Of a DNA stretch of 34,847 bases, positions 8,773-16,982 are shown piece after piece. A model generated the notes under the pieces. That model saw only the letters and a program-made list of their open reading frames with translations. It ran no database searches and was not told the DNA's origin. Within the stretch, counting starts at the first letter, position 1. Every line of letters starts with the position of its first letter. This DNA comes from an uncultured Bacilli bacterium. GTDB lineage: Bacteria; Bacillota_I; Bacilli_A; RF39; UBA660. Made by a program: the position numbers and the translations under genes. The stretch lies in contig CALVKE010000012.1 of NCBI GenBank assembly GCA_944332535.1, positions 1 to 34,847 of the forward strand, written 5' to 3'.

Positions 8773-9411
8773 TTATTCTATCTCCTTTTCTATTTTTTCA
8801 AAAAAACTGGCTGGCTTTCCACAAACTGGACAACGGTAATCTTCGGGAAGAGATTCCATCTCCACTTCATAACCGCATACACTACATTTCCAAACAGTCT
8901 TTTTCTTCCCTTTACTATCCTCAACATAAGTTGGGGCATTTTTTGGACTTTTTAATTTTAATACCTCTCGGTAATAACGATACGTCATAGGAGGCGATTC
9001 TTGATAATAATCCGTTTGGATTACTTCTGCTAAAAAGATAGTATGAGTACTGGTCTCCATCGTATCGATGACTTTACAGATCATGGCTCCGCAACTATTT
9101 TTTAACACTGGAAATCCTTCTAAATCGACGGTATCTAAATTTTCATATTTATCTATTTCTCTACTACTCTGATAACCAAATGTGGAAATTACTTTCGGGT
9201 CTGTTTTTTCCGGCAAAATAGAAACGCTAAATTTTTTGGTTTTTTGAATTGTTTGATTGGTTAAGTTATCGTGATGAAGACTTACCGCAATCGTCATGGG
9301 CTGAGAAGTAATTTGTACGACCGTATTAGCGATACATCCAACATTTTTCTCCTCTTTGGCTCCAATAATATACATTCCATAACTTAAGTTTTCGAATACT
9401 TTTTTATCCAT
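8773..9411 (-). CDS. hrb: Flavin reductase-rubredoxin fusion (high-molecular-weight rubredoxin)
   Basis: A 212-residue fusion. Residues 1 to about 155 form an FMN-binding flavin reductase-like split barrel; residues 173-212 form a rubredoxin with C176-x2-C179-GY and C194-PVC-G. Proteins of this layout in acetogens pass electrons from NAD(P)H systems to oxygen- or superoxide-reducing partners. It lies 9 nt after the SDR gene and abuts the superoxide reductase gene, a direct donor-acceptor pairing. It starts at an ATG with GGAGGAAATC upstream. The pairing is well supported by context; the actual electron source is not visible. Confidence 0.93.
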   Translation of the reverse strand: MDKKVFENLSYGMYIIGAKEEKNVGCIANTVVQITSQPMTIAVSLHHDNLTNQTIQKTKKFSVSILPEKTDPKVISTFGYQSSREIDKYENLDTVDLEGFPVLKNSCGAMICKVIDTMETSTHTIFLAEVIQTDYYQESPPMTYRYYREVLKLKSPKNAPTYVEDSKGKKKTVWKCSVCGYEVEMESLPEDYRCPVCGKPASFFEKIEKEIE

Positions 9412-9420
9412 GATTTCCTC

Positions 9421-10158
9421 CTAACTTCTTGCCGCCCCATCAACAGAGAGAATAGCTCCCGTGATATAACTTGCTAAAGGACTTGCTAAAAACAAGAACG
9501 CATTAGCAATATCGCGAGGTTCTCCAATTCTTCCTAATGGAATCGTTTGAACAAGAGGCTCGATTACTTCTTTTGGAAGAGAAGATACCATGTCTGTATT
9601 AATTACCCCTGGTGCAACGGCATTTACTCGAATATGATCTCGTCCAAGCTCACGAGCAAGAGATTTCGTCATTCCGTTTACCGCAAACTTACTAGTTGGA
9701 TATCCAACTCCTGCGGCTTGTCCATAGATACTTACCATAGAACTTGTATTTAAAATAACTCCTTCTTGTTGCTTTCTCATATAAACAACCACTGCTTTTG
9801 TCATATTGAATACTGCATTTACATTTAAATCAATAATTTTTGCAAATTCTTCACTGGTGGTGTCTTCTATTTTTTTATCTGATGAAATTCCGGCGTTATT
9901 AATCAAAATATCGATATGGCCATAAGTTTCATATATTTCTTGTACAACCTTTTCAATTTCATCCATATTGTTTAAATTAGGGGCATACCCTTTGGCAGAA
10001 AGTCCTTCTGCTTCTAGTTTTTGAAGAGCAAGATCAACGGTTTCTTTTCGTGAACCAAATAGAATTACTTGGGCTTTATTTTCGGCAAACACTTTCGCCG
10101 TTTCAAAACCAATTCCCCTAGTTCCTCCGGTAATAATGGCTACTTTGTTTTCTAACAT
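9421..10158 (-). CDS. Short-chain dehydrogenase/reductase, FabG-like
   Basis: A 245-residue classical SDR with the NAD(P) motif TGGTRGIG (10-17), NNAG (87-90), the catalytic Ser near 139-140, Y153 and K157 (YPTSK), and a C-terminal SVDGAARS of FabG type. It resembles 3-oxoacyl-ACP reductase, but it is not in a fatty-acid synthesis cluster; its partners are redox and nucleotide genes, so the substrate is open. It lies 27 nt after the ThyX-like gene and 9 nt before hrb, all one direction. Confidence 0.85.
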   Translation of the reverse strand: MLENKVAIITGGTRGIGFETAKVFAENKAQVILFGSRKETVDLALQKLEAEGLSAKGYAPNLNNMDEIEKVVQEIYETYGHIDILINNAGISSDKKIEDTTSEEFAKIIDLNVNAVFNMTKAVVVYMRKQQEGVILNTSSMVSIYGQAAGVGYPTSKFAVNGMTKSLARELGRDHIRVNAVAPGVINTDMVSSLPKEVIEPLVQTIPLGRIGEPRDIANAFLFLASPLASYITGAILSVDGAARS

Positions 10159-10185
10159 ATTTCTTTCTCCTTTTTATAATATACC

Positions 10186-11388
10186 TTAGATCTTTCTAAC
10201 TAAGGTTTTTCCTTCTTTCCATTTACAATCTCGAGGGCAATCATAATCTGGGAAAGTACATCTTGCACCATGAGTGCGGCGTTCTATATCTTGAAGAAGT
10301 GGACTACTTGTTTTTTGTAGATATTGTTGGTATTTTAGTAATGTTTCTTTTGTTTGATCCATAATTTCAAGTTGAGCAGCACCACATAATCTTTCTTTAC
10401 ATTTTAAGATAAAATCTTCATACTTTCCAGACTCACTGATTCGAATCATTTCTCCTTGTGGATAAACATTTTTCACAACTTCCATATCTTTCAGCCATTC
10501 CTCTACTAATATTGGATCATCCATAAGAATAGGCGGTATATAATATTCTTTTTCTTCCAACATTTCCATTTGATAGTCAAGTGACCTATGTCTTTGAGCT
10601 TGAGCAAGAGAGGAAAAAGATCCTTCATAAGTGCAAGAATAAACATCCCCAAAATAATCTACTTTTTGATCTAAATTTTTTCCAAATAATGATAAACTTC
10701 TATATTTATCGTTTTTCATTAATCTATCTTCTAGTACATTCAAATCACTAAGTTCTCCTAATAATTCTTGCATAGATTTCTTTAATTTTTTATCAAAAGA
10801 AGGGGCTATTTCCATTGATTCAATATATTGTTGCATCCAAGAAGCAATATAGTTAATTTGTCTTAAAGAAGTAGAATAAATCATTTGGGTTGGCATAAAT
10901 ACGGTTACTAAATAGCGCGCATTTTCTTGTGCTAACTTTTGAATTCTAGCGTCCTTTAAGACGTTTCCGTACTGTGATTTGATTTTTATTTTAAATATCT
11001 CTAGCCACTTATTATAAAGTTTTTCTTCTTCATAGGTAATGATAGAATCATCCCCTCGTACAACGGGAGTATATCTTGCTGACTTTTCGCTGGTTGTATA
11101 TTGGTGTTCATTATTTAATACCATTGCTAAAATTTTTGGTACATTTTGCAAGTTAAAACTTATTGAAATATGATCATAAACACTATGATGACCATTATTT
11201 AAGGTTCTCTCAATCCTACGCATCGTTTTTTCTTCCGGTTCTGCTTCTAGATGAGCAAATCCCTCTTCATCATAGCAAACACCGGCAATTTTCCCAGATA
11301 ACTTCAGTGCTTCTGATTTGTCAAAGGTTCCATCGGACTTTAGAAATTGATTTGGTAAAATTCCTACTTTTATTTTTGTTTGTTCCAT
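10186..11388 (-). CDS. ThyX-like FAD-dependent thymidylate synthase, two-domain form
   Basis: The protein is 400 residues, nearly twice the usual ThyX length, and looks like two ThyX-like halves. The first has NNGHHSVYDHISISF (64-78) and SEKSARYTPV (100-109), the ThyX substrate region, but the RHR-type motif is degraded to NNEHQYT. The second half carries AQAQRHRSLDYQ (262-273). The C-terminus is cysteine-rich (CTFPDYDCPRDCKW). ThyX makes dTMP using methylene-tetrahydrofolate and FADH2. Long two-domain members are common in Firmicutes; whether this one is catalytic is not certain because the two motifs are split between the halves. It heads the operon with an AAGGAGGT site. Confidence 0.8.
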   Translation of the reverse strand: MEQTKIKVGILPNQFLKSDGTFDKSEALKLSGKIAGVCYDEEGFAHLEAEPEEKTMRRIERTLNNGHHSVYDHISISFNLQNVPKILAMVLNNEHQYTTSEKSARYTPVVRGDDSIITYEEEKLYNKWLEIFKIKIKSQYGNVLKDARIQKLAQENARYLVTVFMPTQMIYSTSLRQINYIASWMQQYIESMEIAPSFDKKLKKSMQELLGELSDLNVLEDRLMKNDKYRSLSLFGKNLDQKVDYFGDVYSCTYEGSFSSLAQAQRHRSLDYQMEMLEEKEYYIPPILMDDPILVEEWLKDMEVVKNVYPQGEMIRISESGKYEDFILKCKERLCGAAQLEIMDQTKETLLKYQQYLQKTSSPLLQDIERRTHGARCTFPDYDCPRDCKWKEGKTLVRKI

Positions 11389-11434
11389 AATACCTCCTTG
11401 TACTTTTCCTTTTTACTCTTTCTATTCCTTTTTT

Positions 11435-11443
11435 ATTATAACA
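11435..11443 (-). promoter_or_regulatory. Promoter of the thyX-like operon
   Basis: Minus-strand TGTTATAAT, an extended -10 (hexamer 11435-11440), with no good -35. It lies about 45 nt before the start codon. Confidence 0.5.
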
Positions 11444-11489
11444 TAGGATTGGTGTTTCGAGTCTTTTTTCGAATAGAATTGGCCAAATA

Positions 11490-11521
11490 AAAAATCAGTC
11501 CTTTACAGACCGAAATTTTTT
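11490..11521 (-). terminator. Terminator of the metalloprotease-like gene
   Basis: A short stem (UCGGUC with GACUGA in the minus-strand RNA, one G-U pair) is followed by six or more U residues and preceded by A residues. It lies 40-70 nt past the stop of the gene that ends at 11559. Confidence 0.7.
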
Positions 11522-11558
11522 ATAGCACAGATACTTTTAATCTTAGAATACTCATAGC

Positions 11559-12350
11559 TTATTTTGATATCTTGTGGTTCCTTTTGTATTCATCAATCAT
11601 TGCATATGCTTCTGTATAATCTATAGTATTATATTTTTTTGTTTTTTTGAATGGCCCGGTTGCTCCAGGAAATTTGTATTTCATATATTTATTATGAAAT
11701 TCTTTTTCCATTGTTTTTTCTAAGTCCATGAAAAACGATGTTGCTTCAGGAGATACAGAATCTAATATTTCTTTTATTTCCCGCTGACTTTTGGAAAAAG
11801 AAATTCTATTTATAATGTCTTCTCCAAATATTTCTTCTAATTCATACGCTATCTTGGTTTCCTTTGGGTATCCACAAGAAGATGTTAATAATCCATATTT
11901 TTTTGCTAATTGTCTTGTTTTTAATTCGTTTATTCCTTCTCTTAGTGCATTTCCGCCACCGCTACCACAAAAATGTAACGTTTCGTGTAAAAGAATCTCT
12001 TTAAAATACTCTTCAGGAGTTAGTCCTTTTAAAAAGGCATGTTTTATATAAGTAATGTACGTATTATTGTTTATTATCATATTTTCTTCCGTACATGTTT
12101 TATGATTTTTCATCATACCAAATCCAGGTATTTTTTTAAATGCTTTTAACACTTTAAATGCATCTAAAGGAAAATAAAAATTTTTATTTCGCACAAATAG
12201 AGATATTGTTCCCGTTTCTTCTATATGTACTCTTTCCCTTAAATCATAATTATGCGGAATATCAACAAGATTGGGGTATTCTTTTTTAATAATTTCAACT
12301 AATTTCTCGATCTCACAAATCAAATTATTTTTTATACTGTCAGTATTCAT
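11559..12350 (-). CDS. Hypothetical protein with a gluzincin-like HExxH motif
   Basis: 263 residues from the ATG at 12350, chosen because AGGAG lies 7 nt upstream; a longer in-frame start at 12377 lacks this. The centre has HETLHFCGSGGGNALREG (122-139) followed by INELK. The HExxH with a glutamate 12-16 residues later fits a zinc metalloprotease. No signal peptide or TM is seen, so it would act in the cytoplasm. It stands alone between its own promoter and terminator, next to an AT-rich foreign-looking gene, which suggests an accessory origin. No family is recognised; a host target or phage origin is possible but unproven. Confidence 0.65.
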   Translation of the reverse strand: MNTDSIKNNLICEIEKLVEIIKKEYPNLVDIPHNYDLRERVHIEETGTISLFVRNKNFYFPLDAFKVLKAFKKIPGFGMMKNHKTCTEENMIINNNTYITYIKHAFLKGLTPEEYFKEILLHETLHFCGSGGGNALREGINELKTRQLAKKYGLLTSSCGYPKETKIAYELEEIFGEDIINRISFSKSQREIKEILDSVSPEATSFFMDLEKTMEKEFHNKYMKYKFPGATGPFKKTKKYNTIDYTEAYAMIDEYKRNHKISK

Positions 12351-12420
12351 TGACTCAACTCCTAAAACGTAAAGCATTCTACGATTCTATCATATCGTTT
12401 TTTCTCTTTAAATGGCCTAT

Positions 12421-12449
12421 ATTATACCACAAGTTTCTAAATATTACAA
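12421..12449 (-). promoter_or_regulatory. Promoter of the metalloprotease-like gene (with a second -10 upstream)
   Basis: Minus-strand TTGTAA (12444-12449), a 17-nt spacer and TATAAT (12421-12426) with an upstream TGG extension. A second TGGTATAAT (12465-12473) lies 44 nt further upstream within a partial sequence repeat, suggesting duplicated promoters. Confidence 0.6.
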
Positions 12450-12582
12450 ACTGGGCTATATAATATTATACCAGTGTGCTTCTAAATTGAAAAAAACTAC
12501 CGTCAATTTGCTTTGTGAATCAATCACTACATACAGCATCATGTTTTATTGTTATTTTGAAATAGTTTTTATATGAAAAAAA

Positions 12583-12591
12583 TGGTATAAT
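12583..12591 (+). promoter_or_regulatory. Promoter of the acyltransferase gene
   Basis: An extended -10 TGGTATAAT about 38 nt before the start codon, without a convincing -35. It is divergent from the metalloprotease promoters. Confidence 0.5.
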
Positions 12592-12628
12592 TATTTAAAC
12601 TCTAATGAAAAATGAGAAGTGATTTAAT

Positions 12629-13858
12629 ATGCGATACAAAAACGAAATAATTATCACATTAATAATAACTATATTAGTATTATTTTTACGAATTATTAAT
12701 GTATTTCAAATTGAAAATGGATTAGCCAATCCTTTTGTCATGCTATCAATTATTATCATTTTCAGTTTTATTACAATTAAAATTCAACACAATATAAATA
12801 AAAATTATGAGAATAATAATATGTTTTATCAGAATTTAGATATTTTAAAATATATTTCGGCAATTTTAATTATAATCCTACACTTGCGTCCATTTCTTAA
12901 TTTTTCAAATGAATTAGATTTAGCATTTAATAATATAATTACCAGGACATGCGTTCCGATCTTTTTTACCATTACAGGATACTTTGTTGCCAAAAAAGAA
13001 AAAAATAATCCAAAATATATAGATGGTTATATTAAAAAAACAATACCATTGTATCTTGCTTGGAGCCTTATATACATAATATTTTTAATTTGTGTTGGTA
13101 TTCAGTATATTCCTGAAATTATAAACTTTGTTTCTTCTTTAAATATATCCATTCCTTTATTAATTATAGGAATAATTATTTTACTACCATTTGCTTTAAT
13201 CATTGCTTTACTTTATACAGGTGTTTATTATCATCTTTGGTATTTTCCAGCTATTATTTTTTCACTAATATTATTACGAAAATGGAAAGAAAAGCATAAA
13301 ATTAAATATTTATTAATTATTTCATTTATCCTACTATTATTTGGTGCAACAGAAACTTATTATGGTATTTTACCATTATCAATAAAAGAATTAGTATCTT
13401 ATTATTATAACATTTTCTTTACCACTAGAAATTTTCTGTTTTTTGGATTGTTCTATGTAGTGTTAGGTTATTTTATGGGATCAAAAGAAAAGCTATATTC
13501 CAAAAATTGTTTTGCAAAATTGATTATTACTATTTTCTTTCTAGTTTTTGAAGCAATACTATTACATGATACTAACAGATTAAATAGTAATATTTTACTT
13601 TCTTGCGTGCCTTTAACTTATTATTTATTCATTTCTTCTATTTATCTAACTAATAATATTAAATTAAATTTTCAATTCGGTATTTTATCAAAATATTATT
13701 ATTTAGTACATCCAATGATTATTCTTATTTTATCTTTACTCTTTAAAAATATATATAATCATCCTTATTTAAATACATTATTAGTAATATTTATAACACA
13801 TATTATTTCAATATTAATTATTAAATTAAAGAAGAAAAATAAAAACTTAATTATTTAG
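12629..13858 (+). CDS. Acyltransferase-3 family membrane protein
   Basis: A 409-residue protein with about ten hydrophobic helices. After two N-terminal TMs, residues 69-125 show the acyltransferase-3 start: FYQNLDILKYISAILI, a His in IILHLRPF (the usual catalytic His region) and FFTITGYFVAKKEK. Members O-acetylate or succinylate cell-wall and surface glycans at the membrane. It is one of the few plus-strand genes and is markedly more AT-rich than its neighbours, with many ATA and AAT codons, suggesting recent transfer. It has its own extended -10 promoter and a terminator at 13875, so it is a single-gene unit. The substrate is unknown. Confidence 0.85.
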   Translation: MRYKNEIIITLIITILVLFLRIINVFQIENGLANPFVMLSIIIIFSFITIKIQHNINKNYENNNMFYQNLDILKYISAILIIILHLRPFLNFSNELDLAFNNIITRTCVPIFFTITGYFVAKKEKNNPKYIDGYIKKTIPLYLAWSLIYIIFLICVGIQYIPEIINFVSSLNISIPLLIIGIIILLPFALIIALLYTGVYYHLWYFPAIIFSLILLRKWKEKHKIKYLLIISFILLLFGATETYYGILPLSIKELVSYYYNIFFTTRNFLFFGLFYVVLGYFMGSKEKLYSKNCFAKLIITIFFLVFEAILLHDTNRLNSNILLSCVPLTYYLFISSIYLTNNIKLNFQFGILSKYYYLVHPMIILILSLLFKNIYNHPYLNTLLVIFITHIISILIIKLKKKNKNLII

Positions 13859-13874
13859 TAATATTTATCAAACA

Positions 13875-13902
13875 GGCCAGTTCAAAATAACTGGTCTTTT
13901 AT
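13875..13902 (+). terminator. Terminator behind the acyltransferase gene
   Basis: An 8-bp stem GGCCAGTT/AACTGGTC (13875-13882 with 13889-13896, one wobble pair in RNA), a 6-nt loop and a T run, 17 nt past the stop codon. Confidence 0.85.
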
Positions 13903-14013
13903 TAAACAAAAAATGAGTAACTGTATTTAATTCCATTTACCCATTAACTAAAAAAGCTCACCGAAATTAATTTTCCATATATTTAAAATCATTCATTTGA
14001 CTTAATTTTCAAA

Positions 14014-14087
14014 TGGTGCCGATTGCGAGAATTGAACTTGCCTCTGATCCTTACCAAGGACCTGTTTTACCACTAAACTAAATCGGC
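14014..14087 (-). tRNA. tRNA-Thr (anticodon GGT)
   Basis: A 74-nt cloverleaf with acceptor GCCGATT/AATCGGC, D stem GTTT/AAAC with a short loop, anticodon stem GGTCC/GGATC and loop TTGGTAA, and encoded CCA. The T stem GCAAG/CTCGC has one A-C mismatch at its middle pair. It reads ACC and ACU. It is the promoter-distal one of three clustered tRNAs. Confidence 0.9.
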
Positions 14088-14094
14088 GTTTATT

Positions 14095-14180
14095 TGGTGT
14101 GAGAAAGGAGACTTGAACTCCCACAATCTAATGATTACTACCCCCTCAAAGTAGCGCGTCTACCATTCCGCCATTCTCAC
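14095..14180 (-). tRNA. tRNA-Leu (anticodon GAG)
   Basis: 86 nt with acceptor GTGAGAA/TTCTCAC, anticodon stem CTACT/GGTAG around loop TTGAGGG, a long variable arm (class II, as expected for Leu), the T loop TTCAAGT and encoded CCA. It reads CUC and CUU. Confidence 0.93.
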
Positions 14181-14185
14181 AAATA

Positions 14186-14261
14186 TGGTGCCGAAAGCAG
14201 GATTCGAACCCGCGACCTACGCGTTACGAGTGCGTTGCTCTACCAACTGAGCCATTTCGGC
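14186..14261 (-). tRNA. tRNA-Thr (anticodon CGT)
   Basis: 76 nt with acceptor GCCGAAA/TTTCGGC, D arm GCTC/GAGC, anticodon loop CTCGTAA, T arm GCGGG-TTCGAAT-CCTGC and encoded CCA. It has an A-C apposition at the base pair next to the anticodon loop. It reads ACG. It starts only 10 nt after the whiA stop codon. Confidence 0.93.
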
Positions 14262-14271
14262 ATTTAGAAAA

Positions 14272-15201
14272 CTAACTGTTTTCTTTCATTTTTCTGACTA
14301 ATTCTTTGATCTTGCGAAACCGATGATTTAAGCCTGATTTAGTAATGGAATTATTCGTTTCATAACTAATAATTTCGCTTAACTCCAATAAGGAAGCCTC
14401 TGGATATTTTAGACGATATTCCGCTGCTTCTTTGGTTTTGTCATCCAACAAATCAAATACATCATTTTGTTGTAAATATTCAATCTCTTTGATTTGATTG
14501 GTTGCAGTTTCTACAATCTTATCAATATTTGCTTGTTCGCAATTGTTAAGACGATTGGTCATATTTTTATGATCTCGATAAATACGAATATCTTCATAAT
14601 AAAGAATAGCATTGTTTGCATAAGCAATTCGAAGAAAATCTCCAATTTTTTCTGCTTCCTTCATATAAACCATATAACCTTTGTCTCTATTTAAGATTTT
14701 ACTATTTAGATGAAAAATATTCAAGAGTTTTTTAATAAATTCTGCTTCTTTTTTTTCTTCAATCAAAAATTCCAAGTGATAACGAGCCGTTTTTGGATCA
14801 TTAATGCTTCCTTTTGATAAAAATGCACCCATTAAATAGCATCGAATTTCTTCTTCGGATGAAAATAAATACTCTCGTGGTATTTCCAAATACTTTCCTT
14901 TTTCTGTAATCGATAAATCTTCTAGAATCTCTTCTACTTTATCATGAATAAATAAATGATAGATACTATTTTTGGATAGGTTCATGTTTTTTTGAATTTC
15001 GATCGTAGGAGAAATTTGATAAATTTCTTTTATAAGACGATAAATCTTTTTAGCAATGGAAGCATTTTCCGTTAAAAGATGAATCTCCTTTTGGTTAAAT
15101 CCTCCATTGTTTCTCATAAACCCACTTAATAGAGCAATATTTTCTGTTTTGGTACCATCATGCTTGGTAATTTCATTTTTTACATTTGTCGCAAAAGACA
15201 T
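14272..15201 (-). CDS. whiA: WhiA family DNA-binding protein
   Basis: A 309-residue protein with the N-terminal LAGLIDADG-like fold (MSFATNVKNEIT; LLSGFMRNNGGF near 24-35; CYLMGAFLSKGSINDP around 120-135) and a C-terminal helix-turn-helix (YPEASLLELSEI ... ITKSGLNHRFRKI). WhiA is a sporulation regulator in Streptomyces; in Firmicutes it affects cell division and chromosome segregation. It lies 4 nt after yvcK, with which it nearly always pairs. The homing-endonuclease catalytic residues are lost in this family, so no nuclease activity is expected. Confidence 0.96.
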   Translation of the reverse strand: MSFATNVKNEITKHDGTKTENIALLSGFMRNNGGFNQKEIHLLTENASIAKKIYRLIKEIYQISPTIEIQKNMNLSKNSIYHLFIHDKVEEILEDLSITEKGKYLEIPREYLFSSEEEIRCYLMGAFLSKGSINDPKTARYHLEFLIEEKKEAEFIKKLLNIFHLNSKILNRDKGYMVYMKEAEKIGDFLRIAYANNAILYYEDIRIYRDHKNMTNRLNNCEQANIDKIVETATNQIKEIEYLQQNDVFDLLDDKTKEAAEYRLKYPEASLLELSEIISYETNNSITKSGLNHRFRKIKELVRKMKENS

Positions 15202-15205
15202 TTTC

Positions 15206-16153
15206 TCACCTCATTAAATAAGAAAAAATAATAGAACTTAATCGCATACTATTATGGCGAATGGTACCATCTTCTGTCGTTAATAGATCCGCCTCTATTA
15301 ACTCACAACCCAATTCTTTGATGGTATCATAATCGATGATTACGGGATCTTTTTGTTCTTTGGTCGCATATTTCTGGATAATTTCGGGTTCTACGGCCGT
15401 ATTGCTAGCAATCACAACATCTACTTTCCGTGGAGAAATATAACTTTCAATCACTTTAATATGATCACCAACACAAAAATCATCCGTCTCACCCGGTTGG
15501 GTTACGGCGTTACAAATATACATAATTTTAGCGTCTGTTGTACGAATAGCCTCTTGCACTTCTTCGCAGATTAGATGTGGAAGCAAACTAGTATAAAGAC
15601 TTCCCATGCTTAAAATAACGAGGTCAGCATTTTGGATTGCTTCAATAACTTCCCGTAAAACATGTGGTTCTTCTTTATAAAAAATTCTCTTATATTTTTG
15701 ATGAGACTTGGTAATCTGTTCTTCTCCTTCAATCATCTGACCGTCTATTGTCTCTCCCATGAGCGTTAAATAATCTTCCGAAAGAGGAAGAACTCGATGT
15801 TTTACATCTAATATTACACTCATGTATTCAATTGCTTTTTGAAGGCTTCCGGTTTGTTCTAATGCCGCAGTCAACAAAAGATTTCCCACTGGATGATTAT
15901 CTAAATCACTATACGTTTGAAAACGATATTCAAAAATTTTCTGAATATCTTCTGAAAGATGCGAAAAGTTCGTTAATACTTTCCGAATATCTCCTACTGC
16001 TGGCGTTGCAAATTCTTCGCGTAATCTTCCCGTTGAACTACCACTATCCGATACTGTAATCACTGCTGTAATCTCTAGTGGAAAGTGTTTTAAACTTTTA
16101 ATCGTGCAAGACATTCCTGTCCCACCACCTAAAATAACTACTTTCTTCTTCAT
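15206..16153 (-). CDS. yvcK: YvcK/GlmR family gluconeogenesis and cell-wall regulator
   Basis: 315 residues from the ATG at 16153 (MKKKVVILGGGTGMS), which has AGGTG 9 nt upstream; in-frame starts further up (ATG 16162, GTG 16165) overlap that site. The CofD-like fold shows GGGTGMS, ITAVITVSDSGSSTGRLRE, VGDIRKVL and HPVGNLLL. In Bacillus subtilis this protein binds UDP-sugars and stimulates GlmS, tying carbon flow to wall synthesis. The usual third partner rapZ is not between these genes here; the operon begins with yvcK, diverging from gmk. Confidence 0.96.
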   Translation of the reverse strand: MKKKVVILGGGTGMSCTIKSLKHFPLEITAVITVSDSGSSTGRLREEFATPAVGDIRKVLTNFSHLSEDIQKIFEYRFQTYSDLDNHPVGNLLLTAALEQTGSLQKAIEYMSVILDVKHRVLPLSEDYLTLMGETIDGQMIEGEEQITKSHQKYKRIFYKEEPHVLREVIEAIQNADLVILSMGSLYTSLLPHLICEEVQEAIRTTDAKIMYICNAVTQPGETDDFCVGDHIKVIESYISPRKVDVVIASNTAVEPEIIQKYATKEQKDPVIIDYDTIKELGCELIEADLLTTEDGTIRHNSMRLSSIIFSYLMR

Positions 16154-16173
16154 TTTTTGCATCACCTATTACC

Positions 16174-16179
16174 ATTATA
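16174..16179 (-). promoter_or_regulatory. -10 element for yvcK-whiA-tRNA
   Basis: Minus-strand TATAAT 20 nt before the yvcK start; the -35 (TTTTAC at 17-nt spacing) is weak. It diverges from the gmk promoter. Confidence 0.4.
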
Positions 16180-16226
16180 CATAAGTTTTTCGAAAAGTAA
16201 AACCTTCTTTTCTCACATACCTAGTA

Positions 16227-16255
16227 TTGTATTTTTTCTTTTTTCAAGGTATAAT
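16227..16255 (+). promoter_or_regulatory. gmk promoter
   Basis: TTGTAT (16227-16232), a 17-nt spacer and TATAAT (16250-16255). The predicted start at about 16262 leaves a leader of only about 16 nt, just enough for the AAAGGAGGAA site. Confidence 0.75.
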
Positions 16256-16277
16256 CAGAAAAAGGAGGAAGATTCTA

Positions 16278-16982
16278 TTGTCACACATTAAAACAAAAAA
16301 GCGTGGATCTTTAATTATTATATCCGGTACTAGTTGTGCTGGAAAAGGAACTATTATCAAAGAGTTGTTAAAAAGAAATTCTAATCTTTATCTTTCTATT
16401 TCTTATACTTCTAGAAAGATGCGCCCTGGAGAAGTAAATGGAAAAGATTATTATTTTATCTCTCCAGAAGAGTTCGAAGAAAAAATTGAAAAGGGAGACT
16501 TTTTGGAATATGCGAAAGTACACTCTTCTTCTTACTATGGAACGCCAAAGAAAGAAATTGAAGAAGTGCTTGCTTCCGGTAGAGATGTTATTTTGGAGAT
16601 TGATGTACAAGGTGCCCAGCAAGTAAAAGAGCTGCTTCCAGAAACCATTTTGATTTTTGTACTCGCCCCTTCTTTACAAGAGGTAAAAAGACGAATTAAA
16701 GCAAGAGGCTCTGAGACCAAAGAACAAATTATTCAAAGATTTCAAACGATCTATCAAGAAATTAACGAAATTCCAAAATATAACTACGTAGTCATCAATG
16801 ATGTTTTAGAAGACGCTGTTCAAAAAATTGAAGCTATTTTCTTATCAGAAAAATGTCGAGTAGACCGTATTGAAGAAATTGCTTTGGAAAACAAAGAAGA
16901 GATGATGCATGAATTATTGATGGATAAAGAATTTGATAATTCTTCTACTTCTTTATTAGAATTAGAAAAGGATACTAATTAA
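16278..16982 (+). CDS. gmk: Guanylate kinase
   Basis: Converts GMP and ATP to GDP and ADP. The start is the TTG at 16278, because AAAGGAGGAA lies 7 nt before it and the protein then begins in register with the family; an upstream in-frame TTG is part of the -35 hexamer. This gives 234 residues. The P-loop is GTSCAGKGT (17-25, cysteine replacing the common Gly), followed by SYTSRKMRPGEVNGKDYYFI for GMP binding and DVQGAQQVK. A tail of about 30 residues beyond the core is longer than in E. coli. It converges with trxB with a 4-bp overlap of the coding ends. Confidence 0.95.
   Translation: MSHIKTKKRGSLIIISGTSCAGKGTIIKELLKRNSNLYLSISYTSRKMRPGEVNGKDYYFISPEEFEEKIEKGDFLEYAKVHSSSYYGTPKKEIEEVLASGRDVILEIDVQGAQQVKELLPETILIFVLAPSLQEVKRRIKARGSETKEQIIQRFQTIYQEINEIPKYNYVVINDVLEDAVQKIEAIFLSEKCRVDRIEEIALENKEEMMHELLMDKEFDNSSTSLLELEKDTN

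Noticed and set aside
14014-14040. Attachment site in the 3' end of tRNA-Thr(GGT)
   Set aside because: I found no second copy of the tRNA 3' sequence in the window and no integrase gene nearby.
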